From Deltaproteobacteria bacterium (GTDB lineage Bacteria > Desulfobacterota > Syntrophia > Syntrophales > UBA8958), in the NCBI GenBank assembly GCA_029553375.1, contig JAKPCH010000095.1, forward strand, positions 1 through 64,000: a stretch of 64,000 nt of DNA, given 5' to 3'. The translations under genes and the position numbers were made by a program. Of this stretch, positions 26,633-37,193 are shown one piece after another; positions within the stretch are counted from its first letter, which is position 1, and each line of letters starts with the position of its first letter. Under the pieces are notes generated by a model. That model saw only the letters and a program-made list of their open reading frames with translations. It ran no database searches and was not told the DNA's origin.

Positions 26633-28039
26633 ATGTCCCCCTATCTGATCGTCCCGCGGAAGGGGCATGACATCTCGCGGCGGCAGATCAGCCCCCACGC
26701 CCTGGTCACCCTCTACCGCCTCCGGGACAACGGTTTCATCGCCTACCTCGTGGGGGGGTGCGTCCGGGATCTCCTCCTGAAACGCCCCCCCAAGGACTTC
26801 GACGTCGCCACGGACGCCACGCCCGGTCAGATCAAGAGGCTCTTTCGAAACTGCCGCCTTGTGGGTCGCCGCTTCCGCCTGGCCCATCTCCACTTCAAGG
26901 ACGAGATCATCGAGGTCTCGACGTTCCGCGCCGCCGCGCCGCCGGAGGAAGAGGACGAAGATCTGGAGGCGGAGGGCAGGGGGGAGGTCCCCCCTCACCG
27001 GCGGCGGCACCTCAAGGACGAGGAGGGGATGGTCCTGAGGGACAACGTCTTCGGCACGCCCGAGGAAGACGCCCTCCGCCGGGACTTCACCATCAACTCC
27101 CTGGCCTACAATATCGCCGATCTCACCGTCATCGACTACACCGGCGGCCTGAGGGACCTCAGGGAAAGGGTCATCCGCCCCATCGGCGACCCGGAGGTCC
27201 GTTTTCGGGAAGACCCGGTGCGGATGCTGCGGGCCGTCCGTTTCGCCGCCTCCCTCGACTTCACCATCGAGCCCGCCGCCTGGGAGGCCCTCTGCCGCCT
27301 TTCCCCCGCCATCGTCCGGGCGTCGCCCGCGCGGCTCTACGAGGAGATCCAGAAGCTCTTTCTCTACGGTTCGGCCCGGCGGGTCTTCGACCTCATGGAT
27401 CGAAGCGGCCTCCTGGAGGCCCTCTTCCCCAGGCTCGGACCCTGGCTGCGGGAGGACCCCCGTCACCGTCAGGAGATCCAGACGAATCTAGAAGGCATCG
27501 ACGATCTCTTCCGCAACGGGACGCCGGCGTCGCCCGCCCTCCTCCTGGCCGCCCTCTTCGGCAGGGAGCTCGAGGCCCGGACCGTGGCCGTCAGCCGCGG
27601 GGAGGGCATCCCCCACCAGCAGGCCCTCGACCGGGTCTGCAACGAGGCCCTCAAGGAGATCGCCCGCACCGTGGCCGTCACCTCCCGGAGCGGTGACGGC
27701 CTGCGCCGCATCTTGTCTTCCCAGCCCGCCCTGCGCCGCATGCCGCCCAGGCGCCCCGCCGCCGTAGCCGCCCGGGGGGAGTTCGCCGATGCTCTTGCCT
27801 ATCTGCGCTTCAAGGCCCTGGCGGGGGAAGAATACCGCGTCCCCTTGGCCTGGTGGGAGGCCTTTCTCAGCGGCGTCCCGCCGGAGAGGATCCCCCTGCC
27901 GGCCCGGGAGGGGACGGCGGAAGGGAAGGACAAGGTCCGGAAGCGGCGGCGGCGACGGCGGCGCGGAAAACCGAAGGGACGGGCCCAACAAGGCGAGGCG
28001 TCCCCGGCGGTGCCCGGCGGCGAAGGGTCCGCCCCGTGA
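26633..28039 (+). CDS. pcnB: Class II poly(A) polymerase / CCA-adding type nucleotidyltransferase
   Basis: A 468-residue protein. The head domain has the nucleotidyltransferase motif LVGGCVRDLLL ... KDFDVAT with its aspartate pair, then RRDFTINSLAYN and EDPVRMLRAVRFAA. The C-terminal tail is very basic (a run of arginines and lysines around residue 440) and Pro/Ala-rich at the end, as in bacterial poly(A) polymerases. PcnB adds poly(A) to RNA 3' ends; CCA addition cannot be excluded by eye. It stands alone between the crotonase gene and the convergent hexokinase gene. Confidence 0.85.
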   Translation: MSPYLIVPRKGHDISRRQISPHALVTLYRLRDNGFIAYLVGGCVRDLLLKRPPKDFDVATDATPGQIKRLFRNCRLVGRRFRLAHLHFKDEIIEVSTFRAAAPPEEEDEDLEAEGRGEVPPHRRRHLKDEEGMVLRDNVFGTPEEDALRRDFTINSLAYNIADLTVIDYTGGLRDLRERVIRPIGDPEVRFREDPVRMLRAVRFAASLDFTIEPAAWEALCRLSPAIVRASPARLYEEIQKLFLYGSARRVFDLMDRSGLLEALFPRLGPWLREDPRHRQEIQTNLEGIDDLFRNGTPASPALLLAALFGRELEARTVAVSRGEGIPHQQALDRVCNEALKEIARTVAVTSRSGDGLRRILSSQPALRRMPPRRPAAVAARGEFADALAYLRFKALAGEEYRVPLAWWEAFLSGVPPERIPLPAREGTAEGKDKVRKRRRRRRRGKPKGRAQQGEASPAVPGGEGSAP

Positions 28040-28087
28040 GGGCGCAGGTCCTTGGGGGCCTCAGGCGTGGGTGAGACGGCGCTCCTT

Positions 28088-29404
28088 CTATACCTCGCCT
28101 CCATCCCCGCGGCTCCCGGCGGCCACGGCCCCGGCGACGGCCGCGCCGATGCCCGAGCCGTCTTGGATAAGGAAGAGGTGGACGTTATCCGAGGCGGCGC
28201 CGCCGACGGCCCTGAGGGTGTCTGCCATCTCGGCCCGGTAAGAGGGGTTGTGGGCGAAGAGGGCCCCGTCGACGGCCACGGCGTGGGGGGAGGAGAGATC
28301 CGGGTCCATCCAGGTCAGGACCGACGCCACGGCCAGGGCGGCGATCCTGGCCGAACGGCCGAGGACGAGGCGGGCGACGGCGGCCAGGACCCGGCGGTCG
28401 GGCGGGGCGACGGGGCCGAGCCAGGCCGTCTCTGATTCGTCACCCTCCCGGAGGAGGGCCAGGTCCCTTGTTGAAAGGCTGAAGGGTTTCTCGAGGGCCT
28501 TTCCTGTCGCCGGCGCCAGGAGTCCCTCCTCGGCCATCTCGCGGAGGGCGAGGCGGGCGATCTCCCCCAGGTACAGCCCCGAGACCATCTTCTCCATCCG
28601 TTGGCGGCCGGGGTTGAGGGAGGCCTCGTCCACCTTCCCGTCGAAGCGGTTGGCCGGGAAACCGTCATAGGAGCCCCACTCGAGGTTCACGATCACCTCG
28701 CCTTCGTGCCGATCTCCCGGGAGCTTTTTTATCCTTCCCGCGTCCTCGAAGTAACAGGCGTTGGTGCCCGTCCCCAGGATGACCCCCAGGTCGCAGGCGG
28801 GACGGGCGTAGGCCCCCGCCAGGAGGGTGCCGACGGTGTCGTTGATCAGGACCCCCACGCTCAGATGTCCCAGACCCCTGCGCGCGAGGGCCTCGTTGAG
28901 GAGACCCCCGACGTCCCGGCCGATAACCCCCTCGGCGGTGAAGCCCTTGGTCCAGGCGATGACTCTCCCTGCGGAGACGCCCAGGGGCGCGAAGGGGAAG
29001 GAGAAGGTGAAGGCGAGAGCGTTCCTTTCCCCGCGGGGGGGGTGGCCGGCGACGAACGCGGCGACGCACCCCGCCAGGAAGTCGAAGAGCTCCCGGCCGG
29101 GGCCGTGCATGACGGCGGGGGGGATGACGAAGCGGCGGACGGCCGTGAGGGAGGCGCGGCGGGCCCCGTCCAGCTCCGCCTCGAGGACCCGGATGTTCGT
29201 GCCCCCCATGTCCAGGGCCAGGTAGCGCCCCCTTTCCGTCCCCCGCGGCCGTCCGATAAAGGAGGGCAGCATCCTCAGGGATCCATCACCGCCCGCCAGC
29301 CCCCGCTCCATCTCGCGGTGGAAACGGGCCATGAGGGCCGGCGCTTCCTCCAGGGGGACGGTGAAGTCCCCGGCCAGGCGGGCGAGGTGAAAATCCGCAG
29401 ACAT
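28088..29404 (-). CDS. Hexokinase of the eukaryotic type
   Basis: A 438-residue member of the hexokinase family (not the bacterial ROK or Glk type). Recognisable are the phosphate loop LALDMGGTNIRV near residue 63, FTFSFPF, WTKGF, the sugar-binding INDTVGTLLAGAY, GTGTNACYFE and DGALFAHNPSY. It would phosphorylate glucose or a related hexose with ATP. The length matches a single-domain enzyme. Such hexokinases are uncommon in bacteria. It is isolated, minus strand, converging with pcnB over a 48-nt gap. Confidence 0.88.
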   Translation of the reverse strand: MSADFHLARLAGDFTVPLEEAPALMARFHREMERGLAGGDGSLRMLPSFIGRPRGTERGRYLALDMGGTNIRVLEAELDGARRASLTAVRRFVIPPAVMHGPGRELFDFLAGCVAAFVAGHPPRGERNALAFTFSFPFAPLGVSAGRVIAWTKGFTAEGVIGRDVGGLLNEALARRGLGHLSVGVLINDTVGTLLAGAYARPACDLGVILGTGTNACYFEDAGRIKKLPGDRHEGEVIVNLEWGSYDGFPANRFDGKVDEASLNPGRQRMEKMVSGLYLGEIARLALREMAEEGLLAPATGKALEKPFSLSTRDLALLREGDESETAWLGPVAPPDRRVLAAVARLVLGRSARIAALAVASVLTWMDPDLSSPHAVAVDGALFAHNPSYRAEMADTLRAVGGAASDNVHLFLIQDGSGIGAAVAGAVAAGSRGDGGEV

Positions 29405-29762
29405 GATACCTAATTCCTAAGGTCTTGAAATCACAAGGCAATATATCGGGCAAAAAGGGTCATCGTGTCCCCGAATTTCTCGCCGCCGGTCCGCAGGCGG
29501 CGGACCCTTCGGGTTTCCGTTGCCCCATGGTGTCTGCAAACGTTATTGTTGACCTCGGACCCGGCGCCCGTCCCGAAGGGACCCCGGGTCCCGAGCGGGG
29601 TCCCGGGGGTCACCGCCACAGACTTAAGCCCCGGCGGCCGCGGTCCGGTCTACATAAAACTCAATAATTTCAATATGTTACAATAATCTCGGCCCTTGGG
29701 GCGCCCTCATGGGTCGTCCCGGCGGGACGGCGGTCTCAGGGAGGCCCCGGCGACCCCCGGGG
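29405..29762. other. Intergenic stretch upstream of hexokinase
   Basis: No gene seen. It holds a 7-bp hairpin GGTCCGC-AGGCG-GCGGACC (29488-29506), several GGGTCCC/GGGACCC dyads between about 29570 and 29610, and an AT-rich block at 29655-29690 that could carry the minus-strand hexokinase promoter. No sharp promoter or terminator could be assigned. Confidence 0.5.
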
Positions 29763-32459
29763 TTAGTGGGTGCGCTGTCCCCCCAGGGTAAAGGAGAAGG
29801 TGGCGCCCCGGTCCACTTCGCCCCGGGCCCAGACGCGGCCCCCGTGACGGCGGACGATCCGCTGGACGATCGCCAGGCCCACGCCCGTTCCGGGGAAGAG
29901 ACGGTCCGGGTGGAGGCGCTGGAAGACGCCGAAGAGCTTGTCCGTGTAGGTCATGTCGAAGCCCGCGCCGTCGTCCCGGACGAAGTAGGCCCCGTCTTCC
30001 CAGCCCGCCTCGATGGTGGCCCGGTCCTTGTGGGAGGTGAACTTCACGGCGTTGCCCAGGAGGTTGACCCACACCTGGCCCAGGAGGGTCGGGTCTCCCA
30101 GGGCGGGGGGCAGGGAGCCGACACAAAAGGCGATCCGCTCCCGGTCCTCGGGGGTCGTCACCTCCTCGTAGGCCCGGCGGACGAGGGCTTCCATATCCAC
30201 GGGGACGATTCTGAGCTCGGCCCGGCCCACGCGGGAGAGGGCCAAGAGACCGTCGATGAGACGACCCATGTTCAGGGCCCGCTCCCTGATGACCTCCGCC
30301 AGGCGCCGGGCCTCCCCGGAGACGGCGTCGCCGTGGTCCTCGAGGAGGATGCGTGAAAAGCCCTCCAGGGCCCGCAGAGGGGCCCGCAGGTCGTGGGAGA
30401 CGGAATAGACGAAGGCCTCCAGTTCCCGGTAGGCCTCCTCCAGGGCCTCCGTCCGCTCCCGGACCCTTTCCTCCAGCTCGAGGTTGAGTCTCCGGAGCTC
30501 CTCCTCCATCCGGCGGCGCTCCGTCATGTCCACGGCGTAGCCGTACCAGTCGATGGTGCCGTCCACCCCTTTTTCGGGGATGGAGTTGGCGTAGATCCAC
30601 CGCTCCGTGACGCCGGGGAAACGGGTGCGGAACTCGCATTTCCACGGCGACAGGCCCTTCTCCGAGGCCCTGATGCTCTCCATGACCATCTCCCGGTCGG
30701 CCGGCACAATGGCCTCGTAGACGGGTGTGAAGTCCTCCCGGACGTCCTCGGGGTCGCAGCCGAAGATGCACCTAATCCCGTCGCTGCTGTAGGGGAGGCA
30801 GTAGGTCCCGTCGGGGCGGCGCCGGAACTGGTAGAGCATGCCGGGGACCTGGGAGGCGAGGTAGGCCAGGGTCAGGTCCTTCTTCCGCAGGGCCGCCTCG
30901 GCCTCCCGGAGCCTCGTGATGTCCCGCTTGGTGCACCAGAGGCGGACCAGGAAGCCCCGCTCCACGTGACCCGTCATGTTGTTGAGGTAGTGCTTGACCG
31001 TCCCGTCCCGGGAAATCTCTCTGGACTCGAAGTTGGCGACCCTGTACCCCCCGGCGATGAAACTCCTTAAGTAGGCGACGTTTTCCTTCGCCAGGCGCGG
31101 GAAGAACTGGCCGATGCGGAAATTCAGGATCTCCTCCGGGCTCCCGTAGGCGTGGGTCTCGGCGAAGGCGACGTTGCATTCGGCGACGACGGCGTGGGTG
31201 TAAAGGTGGTCGATCTGCGTCGCCTCGGGAAGGGTCGTGTTCAGGGGGGCGTGGGCAAGCTCGAAGCGGCAGATGGCCTCCGAGGACTGGGCGACGAAAT
31301 GGCGGTAGCGCTCCTCGCTGAGACGCAGGGCCTCCTGGGCCCGTTTCTGCTCCGTCACGTCGTTGTAGAGGACCTGGTACATGGGCCGGCCGTCCCAGAG
31401 GATCTCCTTGCGGAAGACCTGGAGACGGCGGATCTCGCCGTCCTTGCGGACGATGTCGATCTCGTATTCCCCCTCCGTCTCCCTGTGCCGGCGCCGGTTT
31501 TCCCGCCGCTGAAGGAAGGCGTTGTAACTCTCCGGGGTGTAACGATCCCGGGCGGGGCGGGACCGGAACTCCTCCACGGTCTCGCAGCCGAAGATCTGAA
31601 AAACCTTCCGGTTGGCGTAAACGGTCTGTCCTTCCTCCGTCACGATCCGCACCCCCAGGGGGGAGTCGTCGAGGGAGCGGCGGAAGTTCTCCTCGCTGAC
31701 CCTCAGGGCCTCCTCGGCCAGGCGGCGGGCGGTCATCTCCCGGTTGAGGTCCTCGATGGTCGCCAGGGAGCCCTGGAGATCCGCCGCCATCCGATTGACG
31801 GCCCGGGCGAGGTCGGCGAGCTCGTCGTCCCCCGGGACCGGCAGGCGGGCGTCCAGCTCGCCCCTGCCGAGACGGGCCAGGCCCCCGTGGAGGTCCCCGA
31901 GGCGTCGTTTTATGTCCGTCGCGGTCCATAGGGAGTTGAGGGCGATGAGGAGGCCGCCGCCGAGGACGCCCAGGAGGGTCAGGACAAAGGCCCGGTTGCG
32001 GACCCTCGTCGAGGCCTCGCGGGCCCGCAGGCGGAGGTTCTCGAGGCTGTCGATGAGGTAGTAGGTCCGAACGAGCATCTGGTTCACCGCCCGGGGGTCG
32101 CGGGCCGCGGGTGACCCGGGCCGCTCCAGGGCCATCGTCGCCTCGAGGTGTTTCTGGGCCTCCCGCAGGAGTTCCAGTTCGCGGGGGTCGGAGAAGGTCT
32201 CGGCGGCCCGGGCGAGGAGGTCCAGGAGGGCCTTCGTCTTTCGCTCCCCCTGGGCGGCGGCCCGCTCCGAGGCGAGGAGCCGCTCCTCCACCTGCAGGAC
32301 GATCCTTTCGAAGGCCGTCCTTCGCAGTTCGTTCGCCAGTTTCGCCTTCTCGTCCTCCCGGTCCACCACCCGGTGGGACCAGGCGAGGAGGGCCGTCAGG
32401 AAGGCGATCAGGGCGAGGAAGAAGAGGGTGTTGAGGTGCAGACGGGTGGCGATCTTCAT
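29763..32459 (-). CDS. Membrane sensor histidine kinase with HAMP and three PAS domains
   Basis: An 898-residue protein: membrane segment (about 9-27), roughly 130-residue periplasmic helical domain, second membrane segment (156-177), HAMP, three PAS/PAC units between about 260 and 655, a short coiled coil, then a HisKA box with phospho-acceptor His689 (YSVSHDLRAPL) and HATPase_c with NLLGNAVKFTS, DDGAGFD and GTGVGLAI. No response regulator gene is adjacent. The start lies 9 nt after the stop of a solute-binding lipoprotein gene, which suggests that protein supplies its signal. Confidence 0.93.
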   Translation of the reverse strand: MKIATRLHLNTLFFLALIAFLTALLAWSHRVVDREDEKAKLANELRRTAFERIVLQVEERLLASERAAAQGERKTKALLDLLARAAETFSDPRELELLREAQKHLEATMALERPGSPAARDPRAVNQMLVRTYYLIDSLENLRLRAREASTRVRNRAFVLTLLGVLGGGLLIALNSLWTATDIKRRLGDLHGGLARLGRGELDARLPVPGDDELADLARAVNRMAADLQGSLATIEDLNREMTARRLAEEALRVSEENFRRSLDDSPLGVRIVTEEGQTVYANRKVFQIFGCETVEEFRSRPARDRYTPESYNAFLQRRENRRRHRETEGEYEIDIVRKDGEIRRLQVFRKEILWDGRPMYQVLYNDVTEQKRAQEALRLSEERYRHFVAQSSEAICRFELAHAPLNTTLPEATQIDHLYTHAVVAECNVAFAETHAYGSPEEILNFRIGQFFPRLAKENVAYLRSFIAGGYRVANFESREISRDGTVKHYLNNMTGHVERGFLVRLWCTKRDITRLREAEAALRKKDLTLAYLASQVPGMLYQFRRRPDGTYCLPYSSDGIRCIFGCDPEDVREDFTPVYEAIVPADREMVMESIRASEKGLSPWKCEFRTRFPGVTERWIYANSIPEKGVDGTIDWYGYAVDMTERRRMEEELRRLNLELEERVRERTEALEEAYRELEAFVYSVSHDLRAPLRALEGFSRILLEDHGDAVSGEARRLAEVIRERALNMGRLIDGLLALSRVGRAELRIVPVDMEALVRRAYEEVTTPEDRERIAFCVGSLPPALGDPTLLGQVWVNLLGNAVKFTSHKDRATIEAGWEDGAYFVRDDGAGFDMTYTDKLFGVFQRLHPDRLFPGTGVGLAIVQRIVRRHGGRVWARGEVDRGATFSFTLGGQRTH

Positions 32460-32468
32460 CCCCGTCCC

Positions 32469-33626
32469 CTACCGGATAAACTTGACGGCCCCCGGCTTCA
32501 CGGAGTCGAGGAAGTCGCTTTCCACGAGGGCCGGAAAGTCGGGTGTCTTGGTCGTTTTCAAAAGACCCTGTCCCTTTCGCCACCGGGCCTGGTCCTCGAG
32601 ATTGACTAGGAGGGCCTGGCTCAGGGTGGTTCTGAAGACAAAGAGCCCCCAGACCTGGTCCAGGAGGGGCCGCTCCGTTTTGGTGAACTCGGCCGTCAGG
32701 CGCCGGGCCTCCTCGGGTTGGACCGCCGCCAGCTCCTCGGCCCGGACGAGGGCCCTCAGGACCCTCCTGACCGCCTCGGGCCGTCGGGCCGTCAGGCCTT
32801 CCCGGGCGACGAGGCAGAAGGAGAAGGTGTAGAGGGCGTCGTTGTAGAACAAGAGGCCCCTGTCGCCCAGGAGGTTGCGGATCCGCGTCAGGTGGGGCTG
32901 CCAGGTGGAGACGGCGTCCACCCGTCCCTCGAGGAGGGCGGGGGCCATGGCCTCGGGCGGGAGGGGGACGAGGGAGACGTCCCGGGGGCGCAGGCCGTGG
33001 AGGTTGAGGAAGAGGTCGGCGAAGAAGGCGCTCGTCGTCCCCGGTGTCACCCCGAGGACCTTGCCCTTGAGATCGGCCCCCGTGGCGATACCCCCGTCGC
33101 GTCTGGCCGCGATGCCGTTCATCCGTGTGGCGGTGTTGATCTCGGCGAGGATGGAGAACCTCTTACCCTCCAGGGCGGCGTTGACGATGGGCGTGTCCGC
33201 CACGGTGGCCAGGTCGGCCCGCCCGGAGAGGACGGCGTCGAGGCAGGCCTTGCCGGAGGTGTGGACCTGGGGGGTGACGTCGAGACCCTCCGCCTGGAAG
33301 TAGCCCTTCGCCAGGGCGATGTGGACGAGGGCCGCCCCGAGGGAGTCGGAGACGGCCATGGTGACCGCCTCCGGGTCCCGGGCGGGCGGCTCCTGGCGGC
33401 AGCCGCCGACGGCGAGGAGGAAGACCAGGACGGCGAGACACCACGGGGTCAGGTCTTGAAAATTAGCGAAACGCCTCCTCCGGGCCGTCCCGTCGGCCCG
33501 GGGGCCCCGGGCGGCCCCCCACCCCCTCCCCGTGGGTACGGGGAAAAGGGTCCGACCGAGGGGGACCCTTCGCCTACAGCTTGCTGCGGCGTATCTGGAA
33601 GCGGCCCGTGACGGTGCAGCAGACAT
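32469..33626 (-). CDS. NitT/TauT-type solute-binding lipoprotein (start uncertain)
   Basis: ABC substrate-binding-like protein (NMT1/SsuA type) with LGAALVHIALAKGYFQAEGL and LKGKVLGVTPGTTSAFF. A lipoprotein signal (WCLAVLVFLLAVGGC) ends at the cysteine encoded at 33399-33401. The only ATG, at 33626, gives a 60-residue arginine-rich lead before this signal and lies inside the upstream thioesterase gene; between its stop and the signal there is no in-frame ATG, GTG or TTG, only a CTG. True start therefore unclear. No ABC permease or ATPase is nearby; the histidine kinase is the next gene. Confidence 0.8.
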   Translation of the reverse strand: MSAAPSRAASRYAAASCRRRVPLGRTLFPVPTGRGWGAARGPRADGTARRRRFANFQDLTPWCLAVLVFLLAVGGCRQEPPARDPEAVTMAVSDSLGAALVHIALAKGYFQAEGLDVTPQVHTSGKACLDAVLSGRADLATVADTPIVNAALEGKRFSILAEINTATRMNGIAARRDGGIATGADLKGKVLGVTPGTTSAFFADLFLNLHGLRPRDVSLVPLPPEAMAPALLEGRVDAVSTWQPHLTRIRNLLGDRGLLFYNDALYTFSFCLVAREGLTARRPEAVRRVLRALVRAEELAAVQPEEARRLTAEFTKTERPLLDQVWGLFVFRTTLSQALLVNLEDQARWRKGQGLLKTTKTPDFPALVESDFLDSVKPGAVKFIR

Positions 33627-34014
33627 TGCCCGCCTCGTCCTTGAGTTCCAGCTCCAGGTCCCAGTCGGCCTTGCCCTCCGCGGCGGCCTTTTCCGCCAGG
33701 GCCGCCGCCTCCTCGGGCGTGACGGCGGCGCTGCAGAACATGTCCGTCGTCGCCGGTCTCAGGAAGCGGATCGTCGCCTCCCGGAGGATGGGGAAGAAGC
33801 GGCCGGGGTCAAAGGCGGAGTAGAAGAGGACCCCGCCGGTGAAGTCGGCGAGGGAGAAGAGGGAGCCGGCATAGACCGTGCCGATGTGGTTGACGTTCTT
33901 CGCCTTGGGGAGCCTCACCGTAACGGCGCCGCGTTCCAGGCCCTCGATGGTCATCCCCATGGCGGCGATGATGGCGATGGCCTGCTCCAGGTAGCCCTTG
34001 AGTCTCTCGTCCAT
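33574..34014 (-). CDS. Hotdog-fold thioesterase (DUF4442/PaaI-like)
   Basis: A 146-residue protein with a hotdog pattern (KNVNHIGTVYAGSLFSLADFTGG, then FLRPATTDMF). Such proteins hydrolyse acyl-CoA thioesters, but the substrate is not evident. SD AAGGGGGG lies before the ATG. Its 3' end overlaps the longest possible frame of the solute-binding protein, so the two and the kinase may be one operon. Confidence 0.8.
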   Translation of the reverse strand: MDERLKGYLEQAIAIIAAMGMTIEGLERGAVTVRLPKAKNVNHIGTVYAGSLFSLADFTGGVLFYSAFDPGRFFPILREATIRFLRPATTDMFCSAAVTPEEAAALAEKAAAEGKADWDLELELKDEAGNVCCTVTGRFQIRRSKL

Positions 34015-34069
34015 GTGTCGCCCCCCTTGTTGGATTCTCTTTCTTTACCCCCGTCTTGAGTTGCCGTCA

Positions 34070-34088
34070 ATCGGCAATGTTTGCCGAT
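34070..34088. promoter_or_regulatory. Palindromic operator-like site upstream of the thioesterase
   Basis: ATCGGCAA-TGT-TTGCCGAT is a perfect 8-bp inverted repeat around 3 nt, in an AT-rich region 55 nt before the thioesterase ATG. A further half-site TTGCCG lies at 34061-34066 and another TTGCCGAT at 34248-34255. The binding regulator is unknown. Confidence 0.5.
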
Positions 34089-34176
34089 GAACGGGATTAT
34101 TTATCGGAAAAAATTAGTCACTAATCAAGATTATCTCTTTGAAATCATTTGATAAAAAGCTACAGTGCGGTAATCA

Positions 34177-34205
34177 TTGACAAAAACGGATCTACCCGAT
34201 ATCAT
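34177..34205 (+). promoter_or_regulatory. Strong sigma70-like sequence on the plus strand
   Basis: TTGACA (34177-34182), exactly 17 nt, then TATCAT (34200-34205). It points away from the thioesterase and toward the 3' end of the minus-strand ligase gene; no plus-strand gene follows. It could make an antisense or small RNA, or be chance in an AT-rich patch. Confidence 0.4.
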
Positions 34206-34300
34206 TGGAATTTCAAAATAGACCCTCTGGGCAATATCGACAAAGAATTGCCGATACCACCCGGAGGATCGTTAACGTTCAGACGGTAACCGGGCCGGCC

Positions 34301-35956
<1,656 letters not shown>

Positions 35957-35992
35957 GTCTTTCCCTCCTTTCTTCAAGTTGTAAGGCGGCCC

Positions 35993-37165
35993 TCACGCCC
36001 TCTCGATGACCGTCGCCGGGGCCATGCCGCCGCCCGTGCAGAGGGAGACGAGGGCGTACCTGCCCCCGCGGCGCCTCAGCTCGTGGACGGCCGTGACCAT
36101 GAGGCGGCAGCCGGAGTTCCCCACGGGGTGGCCGAGGGCCATGGCCCCGCCGTTGACGTTCAGACGGTCGAGGTCGGCCTGGAGCTCCTTGGCCCAGGCG
36201 AGGGGGATGGGCGCGAAGGCCTCGTTGATCTCGTAGATGTCCATGTCCGCCAGCTTGAGACCCGCCCGGGATAGTACCTTGGGGGTGGCGTAGATGGGGC
36301 CCGTCAGCATGAGGCGGGGATCGGACCCCGCCACGGCGTTGGCGACGATCCTGGCCAGGGGCTCCACCTTCAGTTCCCTCATCCTGTCCTCCCCCATGAG
36401 GACCACCGCCGAGGAGCCGTCGGTGATGGTGCTGGAAAGGCCGGCGGTGATCCATTTCGTCTTCGGGAGGACCTTGAGGGCCTCGAGGCTCTCCCGGCTC
36501 GTCTCCGGGCGGATCGTTTCGTCCGTGTCCCTCGTTATCTCCCGTCCCTCCTTGTCGAGGCCCCTCATGGGGAGGATCTCGTTCTTGAAGTACCCCTTCG
36601 TCGTCGCCTCGTGGGCCTTGCGGTGACTGGCGACGGCGAAGTCCTGGCATTCCTCCTTGGTGATGCCCCACTGGTCGGCGATCATCTGGGCCGCCTCGAT
36701 CTGGTCGGGGTTGCCGAAACGGTCCGTATAGAAGGGCCCGAAGGGGTTGCCCATGGGGTTGCCGTTGTAGAGGGTGCCGTTGAGGTCGGAAAACATCCCG
36801 TACTTGGACATGAGTTCGCAGCCGCCGGCGATGACGATGTCCATGGTCCCCGAGGCGATCATCCCGTGGGCCATCTGGATGGCCGTCAGGCTGCTGCCGC
36901 ACTGGCGGTTCACAGAGACCCCGGGGACGGTGACGGGAAAGCCCGCGGCGAGGACGGCCATCCGGGCCAGGGTGAAGCCCTGCTCCCCCACCTGGTAGAC
37001 CGTGCCGGTGATGACGTCGTCCACCAGGGCGGGATCGAGGTCGATGCGCCTCGCCGCCTCCTTGAGGGCCGCCCCGAGGAGCTCGGGGGCCGTCCACTTC
37101 CTCAGGTAACCGTTGTTTCTGCCCACGGGGGTCCGAACGGCGGACACGATGTAGACTGCTCTCAT
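35993..37165 (-). CDS. Thiolase (acetyl-CoA acetyltransferase family)
   Basis: A 390-residue thiolase with nucleophile cysteine in NRQCGSSLTAIQ, GGAMALGHPVGNSG (active-site histidine) and a C-terminal SLCTGGGM (second cysteine). It cleaves 3-ketoacyl-CoA with CoA or makes acetoacetyl-CoA. It lies between an acyl-CoA dehydrogenase and a ligase gene, which favours a catabolic role. SD GGAGGAAGGAAG precedes the ATG. Confidence 0.94.
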   Translation of the reverse strand: MRAVYIVSAVRTPVGRNNGYLRKWTAPELLGAALKEAARRIDLDPALVDDVITGTVYQVGEQGFTLARMAVLAAGFPVTVPGVSVNRQCGSSLTAIQMAHGMIASGTMDIVIAGGCELMSKYGMFSDLNGTLYNGNPMGNPFGPFYTDRFGNPDQIEAAQMIADQWGITKEECQDFAVASHRKAHEATTKGYFKNEILPMRGLDKEGREITRDTDETIRPETSRESLEALKVLPKTKWITAGLSSTITDGSSAVVLMGEDRMRELKVEPLARIVANAVAGSDPRLMLTGPIYATPKVLSRAGLKLADMDIYEINEAFAPIPLAWAKELQADLDRLNVNGGAMALGHPVGNSGCRLMVTAVHELRRRGGRYALVSLCTGGGMAPATVIERA

Positions 37166-37193
37166 TTCTTCCTTCCTCCTCCTTGCTATTTCT

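Noticed and set aside
29560..29620. Possible repeat array in the GGGTCCC-rich stretch upstream of hexokinase
   Set aside because: Only short, irregular GC dyads; no regular unit length or spacer pattern.
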